DNA from: an uncultured Curvibacter sp. | GTDB lineage: Bacteria > Pseudomonadota > Gammaproteobacteria > Burkholderiales > Burkholderiaceae_C | Length of the DNA stretch: 34,605 nt | Direction of reading: 5' to 3' | Assembly (NCBI GenBank): GCA_903902035.1 | Contig: CAIUTG010000133.1 | Coordinates: 1-34,605 of the forward strand | In this document: in pieces, positions 17,835 to 26,397 of the stretch | How the letters are laid out: each line of letters begins with the position of its first letter | Position numbering within the stretch: position 1 is the stretch's first letter | Program-made: the position numbers and the translations under genes | Notes under the pieces: generated by a model | Seen by the model: the letters and a program-made list of their open reading frames with translations, nothing else | Told to the model about the DNA's origin: nothing | The model's database searches: none

Positions 17835-18716
17835 TTACATCCAATACACCAGGATGTACAAGCCCAGCCACACCACGTCCACAAAGTGCCAATACCAAGC
17901 GGCCCCTTCAAAACCAAAATGTTTGGTCGGTGTGAAGTGGCCTTTTTGCAGGCGCAGGGTAATGAAGAGCAGCATCAGCATGCCGATGAACACGTGGAAA
18001 CCGTGAAAACCCGTGAGCATGAAAAAGGTCGATCCATACACACCGGAGGTCAGCTTGAGGTTCAATTCAGAGTAGGCATGTGAATACTCATACCCTTGAA
18101 CAAACAAGAAAACCACGCCCAACAACACCGTCATCCACATGAAGGCAATGGTTTTGGAGCGCTGACCGGCTTGTAAAGCGTGGTGGGCAATCGTGAGGGT
18201 CACACCAGAAGACAACAGCAAAGCCGTGTTGATGGTGGGCAACCAAAACGGGGTCATGGTCTGGAAGGGCTCCACAATGTCTGCTGGTGACGCCGTGGCC
18301 CCCGGCATGGCGCTGGGCCAAACCGCTTTGAAGCCAGGCCACAAAATTTCATTGGTCAAACTGCCCAAGGCGGGCACCGAATGCACCCGGCACCACCACA
18401 GGGCGGCAAAGAACGCACCGAAGAACATGACTTCCGAAAAGATGAACCAGCTCATGCTCCAGCGGAAAGACAGATCGATCTTGTGTCCATATTGGCCTTC
18501 TTGGCTTTCTCCAATGGCATCCGAGAACCATTGAAACAAAACCACCAAGAACCAGGCCAAGCCAACGAACAAGACGTATTTGCCCCAGTCCACGTCGTTG
18601 ACCCATTGGGAGGCGCCAAAGATGACGCCCAACAAACCCACGGCCGCCATGAAAGGGTGACGGGATCCATGGGGAACATAGTAATAAGGGGTTCCACTGT
18701 GGGGGGTCGAACTCAT
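17835..18716 (-). CDS. coxC: Cytochrome c oxidase subunit III
   Basis: PYYYVPHGSRHPFMAAVGLLGVIFGASQWVND...FRWSMSWFIFSEVMFFGAFFAALWW...HGFHVFIGMLML...AAWYWHFVDVVWLGLYILVYWM. Confidence 0.96.
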   Translation of the reverse strand: MSSTPHSGTPYYYVPHGSRHPFMAAVGLLGVIFGASQWVNDVDWGKYVLFVGLAWFLVVLFQWFSDAIGESQEGQYGHKIDLSFRWSMSWFIFSEVMFFGAFFAALWWCRVHSVPALGSLTNEILWPGFKAVWPSAMPGATASPADIVEPFQTMTPFWLPTINTALLLSSGVTLTIAHHALQAGQRSKTIAFMWMTVLLGVVFLFVQGYEYSHAYSELNLKLTSGVYGSTFFMLTGFHGFHVFIGMLMLLFITLRLQKGHFTPTKHFGFEGAAWYWHFVDVVWLGLYILVYWM

Positions 18717-18765
18717 TTTTATCTCCTACCTCTTAAACAAAATACCAACGTGTCAAACAACAACC

Positions 18766-18945
18766 TCAAGACGTGACCCAATGCACCAAGGCAATCAGGC
18801 CAAACACCAGCAGCAAGACCGACACAAAACCCACCACCATCACGGGGATCAACCCCACGGCAGCACCGTCTTTTTCCCACTCGCTGCCTTGGCGCAGTCC
18901 CACAAAGGACCAAGCCACGGCTTTGACCGTTCGCCACCAACTCAT
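18766..18945 (-). CDS. Small DUF2970-like membrane protein, 59 aa (missing from ORF track)
   Basis: Read from the minus strand: MSWWRTVKAVAWSFVGLRQGSEWEKDGAAVGLIPVMVVGFVSVLLLVFGLIALVHWVTS; sits between coxC and ctaG. Confidence 0.85.
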   Translation of the reverse strand: MSWWRTVKAVAWSFVGLRQGSEWEKDGAAVGLIPVMVVGFVSVLLLVFGLIALVHWVTS

Positions 18946-18949
18946 GCCG

Positions 18950-19534
18950 TCAAGCCCCCACCGGAGCTGGCGGTGTTTTGCCGCCCACTTCGAAAAAGGT
19001 GTACGACAAGGTGATGGTTTTCACATCCTTGGACAATTTGGGGTCGATGTAGAACACCACCGGCCAAGAGCGCTTCTCACCCGGATCGAGGGTGTATTGG
19101 TTGAAGCAGAAACACTCCAGCTTGGTGAAATAGGGCGACGCTTGATTGGGCGCATAACTCGGAATGGCTTGAGCCGACATGCGCCGGTTTTGCACATTTT
19201 GAAATTCATACATGACCGTGGTCAACTCACCCGGATGCACCACCACCGAGCGCGTTGCGGGCTTAAAGATCCAGGGACCCCGAGCATTGGCATCAAACTC
19301 GATGGTGATGCTGCGGCTCAGATCCACCTGGGTATTGCCCGGATGGCCTGCACTGCGGCTGTCCACCGCATTGCCCGGCACATCGCGTTCGGTCAATGCC
19401 AGAATATTGAGGCCTGTGGCCTCACAAATTTGCCGATACAAAGGCACCAGGGCATAGCCAAACGCAAACATGCCCAAGACCACCACGGCCAATTTGAGGA
19501 CCATCTTGGTGTTGTGACGCTGTGAGGCAAGCAT
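18950..19534 (-). CDS. ctaG: Cytochrome c oxidase assembly protein CtaG/Cox11
   Basis: FGYALVPLYRQICEATGLN...VHPGELTTVMYEFQN...PNQASPYFTKLECFCFNQYTLDPGEKRSWPVVFYIDPKL. Confidence 0.95.
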   Translation of the reverse strand: MLASQRHNTKMVLKLAVVVLGMFAFGYALVPLYRQICEATGLNILALTERDVPGNAVDSRSAGHPGNTQVDLSRSITIEFDANARGPWIFKPATRSVVVHPGELTTVMYEFQNVQNRRMSAQAIPSYAPNQASPYFTKLECFCFNQYTLDPGEKRSWPVVFYIDPKLSKDVKTITLSYTFFEVGGKTPPAPVGA

Positions 19535-19560
19535 GGCGGGCTGAGACGGGTCCCGTGTGA

Positions 19561-19674
19561 TCAGGGATGGGCCAAGAGAAAACCCTTGGCGATGAAACCC
19601 ACAAAGAACACCACCGCCACCGAGGCCAAAATCAGCGCCATCTTGAGGTTGCTTTTCTTTTGTTCAGGTGTCAT
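19561..19674 (-). CDS. Cytochrome oxidase small assembly-type protein, 37 aa (missing from ORF track)
   Basis: Read from the minus strand: MTPEQKKSNLKMALILASVAVVFFVGFIAKGFLLAHP; single TM, between coxA and ctaG. Confidence 0.82.
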   Translation of the reverse strand: MTPEQKKSNLKMALILASVAVVFFVGFIAKGFLLAHP

Positions 19675-19689
19675 GACGGTGTCGGTCCA

Positions 19690-21315
19690 TCAAGCAACGA
19701 TGCGGTTGGCTTCGGCGTTCAGCTTGGGTGGGTTTTCAAAGGTGTGGAAAGGGGCCGGTGAAGGCACTTCCCACTCCAGACCCTCCGCGCCTTCCCAGGG
19801 TTTTTGGGCGGCTTTTTCGCCTTGGCCGCGCATGCAAGGCAGGACCACGAACAAGAAGAAATAAACCTGCGCAAAACCAAAGAAGAACGCACCCACCGAG
19901 GCCACTGCATTGAAGTCAGCGAACTGCATGGGGTAGTCGGCATAACGACGGGGCATGCCCGCCAAGCCCAAGAAGTGCATGGGGAAAAAGGTCACGTTGA
20001 AGGCGATCAAAGACACCCAGAAGTGAATCTTGCCACGGGTTTCGTTGTACATCACGCCCGTCCATTTGGGCATCCAGTAGTAAACCCCGCTGAACATGGC
20101 AAACAACGAACCCGCCACCAGCACATAGTGGAAGTGAGCCACCACGTAGTACGTGTCTTGCAGTTGGATGTCGATGGGCGCCATGGCCAGGATCAAACCT
20201 GTGAAACCGCCCATGGTGAACACAAAGATGAAGCCCACCGCAAACAACATGGGGGTTTCGAAGGTCATGGAGCCACGCCACATGGTGGCGATCCAGTTGA
20301 AGATCTTCACCGCCGTTGGCACGGCAATCAGCATCGTGGCGTACATGAAGAACAACTGGCCCGTCACCGGCATGCCGGTGGTGAACATGTGGTGCGCCCA
20401 CACGATGAAGGACAGGATCGCAATCGACGAAGTGGCGTACACCATGGAGGCGTAACCAAACAACTTCTTGCGGGCAAAGGCAGGCACGACCTGGCTGATG
20501 ATGCCGAAAGCCGGCAAGATCATGATGTAGACCTCAGGGTGACCGAAGAACCAGAAGATGTGTTGGTACATCACCGGATCGCCACCCGCTGCTGGGTTGA
20601 AGAAGCTGGTGCCGAAGTGGCGATCGGTCAAGGTCATGGTGATGGCACCGGCCAAGACGGGCATCACCGCGATCAGCAAGTAAGCCGTGATCAACCAGGT
20701 CCAGGCGAACATGGGCATCTTCATCAAGGTCATGCCAGGCGCGCGCATGTTCAAGATGGTGACGATGATGTTGATCGAACCCATGATGGACGAAGCCCCC
20801 AGGATGTGCATGGCAAAAATGCCGCTGTCCATGGTGGGGCCCATTTGCAGGGTCAAAGGCGCATACAAGGTCCAGCCAGCGGCAGGGGCGCCGCCGGGCA
20901 TGAAGAAGGAAGTGACCAGCATCAGGGCCGCAGGAATCATCAGCCAGAAACTGAAGTTGTTCATGCGCGCAAAAGCCATGTCAGAAGCGCCGATTTGCAG
21001 CGGGATCATCCAGTTGGCAAAGCCCACAAAGGCCGGCATGATGGCGCCAAACACCATGATCAGGCCGTGCATGGTGGTCAATTGGTTGAAAAACTCCGGC
21101 TGGAAAAACTGCAAGCCAGGCTGAAACAACTCCAGGCGAATCATCAGGGCCAACACGCCCCCCACCATCAGCATGGTGAAGGCAAACAGCAAATACAAAG
21201 TCCCGATGTCTTTGTGGTTGGTGGCGTAAACCCAGCGACGCCAGCCCGTCATGGCATGGCCATGATCATCATGACCGTCGTGGGCATGGTCGTGGTGGTC
21301 GAGAACTGCACTCAT
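19690..21315 (-). CDS. coxA: Cytochrome c oxidase subunit I
   Basis: [22 protein letters not shown]...[37 protein letters not shown]...[12 protein letters not shown]...[17 protein letters not shown]. Confidence 0.97.
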   Translation of the reverse strand: MSAVLDHHDHAHDGHDDHGHAMTGWRRWVYATNHKDIGTLYLLFAFTMLMVGGVLALMIRLELFQPGLQFFQPEFFNQLTTMHGLIMVFGAIMPAFVGFANWMIPLQIGASDMAFARMNNFSFWLMIPAALMLVTSFFMPGGAPAAGWTLYAPLTLQMGPTMDSGIFAMHILGASSIMGSINIIVTILNMRAPGMTLMKMPMFAWTWLITAYLLIAVMPVLAGAITMTLTDRHFGTSFFNPAAGGDPVMYQHIFWFFGHPEVYIMILPAFGIISQVVPAFARKKLFGYASMVYATSSIAILSFIVWAHHMFTTGMPVTGQLFFMYATMLIAVPTAVKIFNWIATMWRGSMTFETPMLFAVGFIFVFTMGGFTGLILAMAPIDIQLQDTYYVVAHFHYVLVAGSLFAMFSGVYYWMPKWTGVMYNETRGKIHFWVSLIAFNVTFFPMHFLGLAGMPRRYADYPMQFADFNAVASVGAFFFGFAQVYFFLFVVLPCMRGQGEKAAQKPWEGAEGLEWEVPSPAPFHTFENPPKLNAEANRIVA

Positions 21316-21330
21316 GGATTCTTCCCCTTA

Positions 21331-22512
21331 TTACTTGCTACGTTGGGTCAGCACTTCGGCAGGCTGGACCAACTGGTTGGTCTTGTTGGACCAGTTGTTT
21401 TTGGTGTAGGTCACCACGGCGGCGATGTCGGTGTCCGAGAGGGCCTTCCAAGAAGGCATGGCTCCGTTGTTTTGCCCATTCAACAACACCTGAATTTGTT
21501 TGGCATGGTCATCGGCCAGAACCACGGCAGCGCCATCCAAAGGCTTGATGGGGCCGCCCCCTTTGCCATTGGGTTGGTGGCACGCCACACAGTTGGTGGC
21601 ATAGACTTTTTCGCCACGCTTGAAGAGCTCATCAAAGACCCAAACCTTGTTCGGGTCATCGGCCTTGGCGGCGGCTTTTTTCAGCTCTGCCTGAGCCCAA
21701 GCGGAGTAATCCTCGGCCGACAAAACCTTGACCGTGATCGGCATGTAGGCGTGCTCTTTGCCGCACAGCTCGGAACACTGGCCGTAAAAAGTGCCCACGC
21801 GCTCAGCCTTGAACCAGGTATCACGCACAAAACCAGGGATGGCGTCTTGTTTGACCCCGAAAGCAGGCACCGACCAGGAGTGGATCACATCATCGGCGGT
21901 GGTGATGATGCGGATTTTTTTACCCACCGGCACCACCAAGGGGTTGTCGACGCGGAACAAATAATCATTGGGCACGTCGCCTTTGGCCCCCTCGTTGGAC
22001 AGGGTGCGCTGCGCCGAATCCAGGTTCGAGATGTAGGACAGACCTTCGCCTTCCCCCTTGAGGTAGTCGTAGCCCCATTTCCATTGGTAGCCAGTGACTT
22101 TGACCGTCAAGTCGGAATTGGTGGTGTCCTTCTGGGCCACCAACACCTTGGTGGCGGGCAAGGCCATGAAAATCACAATGATGAAGGGCGCTGCCGTCCA
22201 CAACACTTCGACGGTGATCGATTCGCTGAAAGTGGCCGGCTTGTGACCCACCGATTTGCGGTGCTTCCAAATGGAATAGAACATGACCGAGAAGACGGCC
22301 ACGAAGATCACCAAGCAAATCACCATCATCATGGCGTGCAGGAAATGCTGCTCTTCCGCAATTTTGGTGGCGGCCGGGGTCAAATTCATCTGCATCACAG
22401 CGGGGCCGCCCGTCAGACTTTCCGTGGCTTGTGCCACACTCAAACCCAGGAGGTTCAAAACTCCAAAGAGGCCAGCGGCCCAGGGATTGGAAATGCGCTT
22501 CATCATGTTCAC
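21331..22512 (-). CDS. coxB: Cytochrome c oxidase subunit II with C-terminal cytochrome c domain
   Basis: VTGYQWKWGYDY, HSWSVPAFGVKQDAIPGFVRDTWFKAERVGTFYGQCSELCGKEHAYMPI (CuA), then YATNCVACHQPNGKGGG (CxxCH). Confidence 0.95.
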   Translation of the reverse strand: MNMMKRISNPWAAGLFGVLNLLGLSVAQATESLTGGPAVMQMNLTPAATKIAEEQHFLHAMMMVICLVIFVAVFSVMFYSIWKHRKSVGHKPATFSESITVEVLWTAAPFIIVIFMALPATKVLVAQKDTTNSDLTVKVTGYQWKWGYDYLKGEGEGLSYISNLDSAQRTLSNEGAKGDVPNDYLFRVDNPLVVPVGKKIRIITTADDVIHSWSVPAFGVKQDAIPGFVRDTWFKAERVGTFYGQCSELCGKEHAYMPITVKVLSAEDYSAWAQAELKKAAAKADDPNKVWVFDELFKRGEKVYATNCVACHQPNGKGGGPIKPLDGAAVVLADDHAKQIQVLLNGQNNGAMPSWKALSDTDIAAVVTYTKNNWSNKTNQLVQPAEVLTQRSK

Positions 22513-22587
22513 TTTTTCAAATTAACAACCAACTCGGAGCCGCTTAGCCGCACCCAGTCGCAGACGCTCAACAAAAGCCTGGGAATT

Positions 22588-22601
22588 TTGACACAAATCA
22601 A
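22588..22601. promoter_or_regulatory. FNR/Anr-like box upstream of coxB
   Basis: TTGAC-ACAA-ATCAA; 9 of 10 positions match TTGAT-N4-ATCAA; 76 bp before the coxB start codon. Confidence 0.5.
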
Positions 22602-22629
22602 TTTCATTTCATGGCGTTTTTCCTAGCAC

Positions 22630-23556
22630 TTACCCTCGGTCCTGCTCGGACTTTGTCGGACCTTGACGACGCAAGGAGGCTTTCATGTCGTCCAGTGAAA
22701 TCACGGCTTCAGGGGCCACCTTGAGCCGAGTGGGCGGTTTGATGGCATGTCCATAAATCACTTCAAAGGTGAGTTGCATTGGCGACATCGTTTCAAGGGC
22801 CCGCTTCAGGCTGGCCCCCCACCCACGCCCCCGGCAGGCCCCAAACCGCTGTGGGTGGAGGTTGCGCCCCAGCTCCCGCAATTCTTCCAACAAACGCTCA
22901 GGTGTCGCATAGGTCAACACAATCCGCTCCATGTCCATCACCGGCTCGGAAAAGCCCGCCTCCACCAGCAAATCACCCCAGTCGTGCATGTCCGTAAACG
23001 CCTGGGCGGGCGCGGGCCAGCCCAGCTGTTCATAAAGGGCGCGCAGCTCCTTCAAGGTATCTGGGCCCAAGCAAGAGAACATCAAAAAACCATCGTTGCG
23101 CAAACTTTGATGCCAGTCCGACATCCACTGCACCGGCTGCGCCGTGCTGTGCAAGCCCATATTGGACCAAACCATGCCCATGGCGTGCGCGGGCGGCAAG
23201 CCAAATTCAGGGCCGGTTTGGCCGCCCCACCAACGCTGGGCATGCCACCACGGGGGCACCAAGGCCCGTTGGCTTTGCGCCAAGGCCCTGGGCGAAGGTT
23301 CGTGCACCCATTGACGGGCGGCTGGATAAGCCCCCGCCACCAGCCGATGCGCTGCCAAGCCCCCCCGAGCAGGCGCCCAATCCAGCCACGCATCCGGGCG
23401 CTGTTTGATCCAGTTCAAGCGCTCGGCCATGCGCCGCCCCACTTCTTCATGCAGCCAAGGGCTGGTGGGCGAGGTCAAAGGGGCCCCCATCAGGTTCTGC
23501 CAACGGCGAGCGGCTATCGGGTCCAGGGGCGGCGGGGCATGATCGGGCAAAGACAT
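22630..23556 (-). CDS. BioC-like SAM-dependent methyltransferase
   Basis: RMAERLNWIKQRPDAWLDWAPARGG...VWSNMGLHSTAQPVQWMSDWHQSLRNDGFLMFSCLGPDTLKELR; C-terminal FEVIYGHAIKPP. Confidence 0.82.
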   Translation of the reverse strand: MSLPDHAPPPLDPIAARRWQNLMGAPLTSPTSPWLHEEVGRRMAERLNWIKQRPDAWLDWAPARGGLAAHRLVAGAYPAARQWVHEPSPRALAQSQRALVPPWWHAQRWWGGQTGPEFGLPPAHAMGMVWSNMGLHSTAQPVQWMSDWHQSLRNDGFLMFSCLGPDTLKELRALYEQLGWPAPAQAFTDMHDWGDLLVEAGFSEPVMDMERIVLTYATPERLLEELRELGRNLHPQRFGACRGRGWGASLKRALETMSPMQLTFEVIYGHAIKPPTRLKVAPEAVISLDDMKASLRRQGPTKSEQDRG

Positions 23557-23576
23557 GCCCGCAGTATATTGAGCCC

Positions 23577-24293
23577 ATGCCCTCACTGCCCAGCCTTTGC
23601 TGGGTCTGCCACGCCTGGCCCAGCCAGGTCATCTGCCCCGAATGTGTGCAGCGTTTTGCAGCGCCCCGGCCACGCTGCCCACGGTGCGCCCTGCCCCTGA
23701 GCCCCCCACCCCAGTCGCCCGCTGGCGTCAATCCGGTGTGCTCCGACTGCCAGCGCAGCAGCACCCCGCCCTTGCTGGACTCTTGCACCGCCTGCGTGGA
23801 CTATGGCTTCCCCTGGGCCGGTTGTGTGGTGGACTTCAAATTTCACCAGGCCCCGGCCTGGGCCCAGGTCTTGGCGGCCCTGATGCAGCTCAACCCCTTG
23901 CTGGAAGAACAACTGGGCCGGGTGGACCATGTGCTGGCCATGCCCCTGTCTCCCCAAAGCTTGCGTGAGCGGGGTTACAACCAGGCCCTGTTGCTGGCCC
24001 GCGCCCTTTGCCCAGAGCGATTGCGCCCTGGCTGGCTGCTCAAGCTGCGTGAAACCGCCGCCCAAAGTGAACTCAAGGGGGACGCCCGCTTGACCAATCT
24101 GCACGGGGCTTTGGCGGTGGAGCCCCTGGCCCACCCCAACATCAAGGGGGCCCGCTTGCTGGTGGTGGATGATGTGATGACCACGGGCAGCACCCTCTAC
24201 ACCGCCGCCAGACGGTTGCGTGCCAGCGGCGCCATCGAAGTGCATGCCGCGGTGTTTGCTCGCACGCCAGCCCCCGACACGCCGGAGGGATGA
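23577..24293 (+). CDS. ComF family phosphoribosyltransferase-like protein
   Basis: Zinc-finger-type CWVCHAW..CPECVQRF..CPRCALPL; DHVLAMPLSPQSLRERGYNQALLLAR; GARLLVVDDVMTTGSTLYTAARRLRASGA. Confidence 0.93.
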   Translation: MPSLPSLCWVCHAWPSQVICPECVQRFAAPRPRCPRCALPLSPPPQSPAGVNPVCSDCQRSSTPPLLDSCTACVDYGFPWAGCVVDFKFHQAPAWAQVLAALMQLNPLLEEQLGRVDHVLAMPLSPQSLRERGYNQALLLARALCPERLRPGWLLKLRETAAQSELKGDARLTNLHGALAVEPLAHPNIKGARLLVVDDVMTTGSTLYTAARRLRASGAIEVHAAVFARTPAPDTPEG

Positions 24294-24772
24294 GGGACAA
24301 TCCAAACATGTTTCATATTGTTTTGGTAGCGCCCGAAATCCCCCCCAACACCGGCAACGTCATTCGCCTGGCGGCCAACACCGGCTGCACCTTGCACCTG
24401 ATTGAGCCCTTGGGTTTTTCCATGGAAGACCGCTACATGCGCCGCGCCGGGCTGGACTACCATGAGTACGCCGAGGTCAAAAAACATGCCCATTGGCAGG
24501 CGTTTCTGGACACGCAACAACCCCGCCCCGAGCGGCTTTTCGCCATGACCACGCACGGCTCCCGGCCGCCTTTTGAGTTGGCGTTTTTACCTGGTGATTG
24601 TTTTGTCTTTGGTTCCGAAACCCGAGGTTTGTCGCCTGATCTGCGCGCGCAATTTCCCCTCGACCAAAGGCTGCGCCTGCCCATGCTGGCGGGTCAACGC
24701 AGCCTGAACCTCTCCAACGCCGTGGCCGTCACCATTTATGAGGCCTGGCGTCAAAACGGTTTCGGCACCTGA
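24290..24772 (+). CDS. trmL: tRNA (cytidine(34)-2'-O)-methyltransferase TrmL (SPOUT family)
   Basis: MFHIVLVAPEIPPNTGNVIRLAANTGCTLHLIEPLGFSMEDRYMRRAGLDYHEY...FVFGSETRGLSPDL...NLSNAVAVTIYEAWRQ. The start may instead be ATG 24308. Confidence 0.93.
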   Translation: MRDNPNMFHIVLVAPEIPPNTGNVIRLAANTGCTLHLIEPLGFSMEDRYMRRAGLDYHEYAEVKKHAHWQAFLDTQQPRPERLFAMTTHGSRPPFELAFLPGDCFVFGSETRGLSPDLRAQFPLDQRLRLPMLAGQRSLNLSNAVAVTIYEAWRQNGFGT

Positions 24773-24788
24773 AACCCAAGGCCCGAAC

Positions 24789-25244
24789 TCAGGCGTATTG
24801 ACGCACCACCGTTTCGGCCACACACACCGGCTTGGGGCTGCCTTCGCGCGCCACCGTCACGGCCCAGACGAATTGGTAGCCCGCGCCCTCCAGGGGCTCG
24901 GCTTGCAACAGTTTCAAATGGGCCTGCAGGCGGCTGCCCACGGGGACAGGGGCCGGAAAACGCACCTTGTTCACCCCATAGTTCACGCCCATGCGAACCT
25001 GACGCACCACCAAGGCGGTTTGGAAAAACTGCGGCAGCAAGGACAAGGTCAAAAACCCATGGGCGATCGTCGTCCCAAACGGCCCCGCCTGGGCCCGCGC
25101 CACATCGGTGTGAATCCACTGGTGGTCACCCGTGGCCTGCGCAAATTGATTCACCTGATCCTGGCTGGTGGTCAACCAATCGCTCTGGGCAATGTCCTGG
25201 CCCACACACAGCGCCAACTCGTCCAAGGTTTCAAATGACCTCAT
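24789..25244 (-). CDS. MaoC family dehydratase
   Basis: ITTSQDQVNQFAQATGDHQWIHTD-type hot-dog hydratase motif, AHGFLTLSLLPQFF, NYGVNKVRFPAPVPVGSRLQAH. Confidence 0.88.
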   Translation of the reverse strand: MRSFETLDELALCVGQDIAQSDWLTTSQDQVNQFAQATGDHQWIHTDVARAQAGPFGTTIAHGFLTLSLLPQFFQTALVVRQVRMGVNYGVNKVRFPAPVPVGSRLQAHLKLLQAEPLEGAGYQFVWAVTVAREGSPKPVCVAETVVRQYA

Positions 25245-25259
25245 TTTTTGCTCCTTCTT

Positions 25260-25877
25260 TTATTTGTTGACCCAGGCGCACAAGGGACGCCACTGCAGTT
25301 GGTCTTTTTCCAGGCGGGCCGATTTCACGTCGAACAGGCTCAACCCACGGGCCGCCAAATGCACATAGTTTTGCGTGTCACGCAACAGCGCCACCACGGG
25401 GTAGCCCAATCGGGACACGAACTCATGGAGCTGATCGGCCGCGATGGTGCGCTCGTCCACCCGCATGCCGACCAGGCCCACCGACAACTTGTCGGTTTTT
25501 TTCATTTCCTGCAAACGGTCCAAAAAATCCCGCGTGGCATACATGTCAAAGATACTGGGCTGCAGGGGAATGATGACCTTGTCGGCCAGCTTCATCACGT
25601 CCTTCAGGCGCGCGCCATGCAAGCCCCCGGGGGTGTCCAGCACCACATCGCTGACTCCCTTGGGGACGCGGGCGGTCAGGTCATCGGCCACGTCCCAGGC
25701 TTGAATGGGCCTGGCCGCAGCGGGACGCAAACGCAGCCAGGTGCGAGACGACTGCTGGCGGTCGGCATCCCCCAGCATCACGCGGCGACCTTGACTGGCC
25801 AAATAACCGGCCAAGTTCGTGGACAGGGTGGACTTGCCCACACCACCTTTGGGATTGGCCACAACAACGACGGACAT
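25260..25877 (-). CDS. ParA family ATPase (orphan)
   Basis: MSVVVVANPKGGVGKSTLSTNLAGYLASQGRRVMLGDADRQQSSRTWL (deviant Walker A); VVLDTPGGLHG. Confidence 0.9.
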   Translation of the reverse strand: MSVVVVANPKGGVGKSTLSTNLAGYLASQGRRVMLGDADRQQSSRTWLRLRPAAARPIQAWDVADDLTARVPKGVSDVVLDTPGGLHGARLKDVMKLADKVIIPLQPSIFDMYATRDFLDRLQEMKKTDKLSVGLVGMRVDERTIAADQLHEFVSRLGYPVVALLRDTQNYVHLAARGLSLFDVKSARLEKDQLQWRPLCAWVNK

Positions 25878-25953
25878 AGCAGCTCCTGTCATTCACACAA
25901 GCCTTATCCTAGCCGGTCTGAGCCTGGTCATTGAGACACGATAATGACAGGCT

Positions 25954-26388
25954 ATGTTTAATCCCTCTCAAGAAGATGTGCGGCGTTTTTTTTGTGCTGC
26001 CCATCAGAAAGCCCAAAACAACGCGCCCATGGAAGCCATCGAAGTGCTGGCGGCCCAGTGGATTGAAGAACACCCCGAATACCTGGCTGACTTGGCCGAT
26101 GCCGATGCCGCCGTGGCCCGCGTCTACGACGGTCAAGGCGGGCAAAGCAACCCCTTTTTACACCTGTCGATGCACCTGTCCATCAGTGAGCAATGCAGCA
26201 TTGACCAGCCACGCGGGATTCGTCAGGCCATCGAATTGTTGACCCACAAACGCAACTCATTGCATGAGGCCCACCACGCCGCCATGGACTGCCTGGGGCG
26301 CATGCTTTGGGAAGCCCAAAGCAGCGGGCGAACGCCCGATGGGGACAGCTACGTGGCGTGCGTTCAACGCCACGCCACGCGGGACTGA
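25954..26388 (+). CDS. DUF1841-like protein of unknown function
   Basis: MFNPSQEDVRRFFCAAHQKAQNNAPMEAIEVLAAQWIEEHPEY...NPFLHLSMHLSISEQCSIDQPRGIRQAIELL; family recalled from memory. Confidence 0.8.
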   Translation: MFNPSQEDVRRFFCAAHQKAQNNAPMEAIEVLAAQWIEEHPEYLADLADADAAVARVYDGQGGQSNPFLHLSMHLSISEQCSIDQPRGIRQAIELLTHKRNSLHEAHHAAMDCLGRMLWEAQSSGRTPDGDSYVACVQRHATRD

Positions 26389-26397
26389 AACAAACGC

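Noticed and set aside
19804-22626. 940-aa plus-strand ORF covering the coxA and coxB genes
   Set aside because: It is antisense to two unmistakable oxidase subunits and its translation is a His/Gly/Gln/Arg-rich string typical of the complement of GC-rich coding DNA. No SD or domain is visible.
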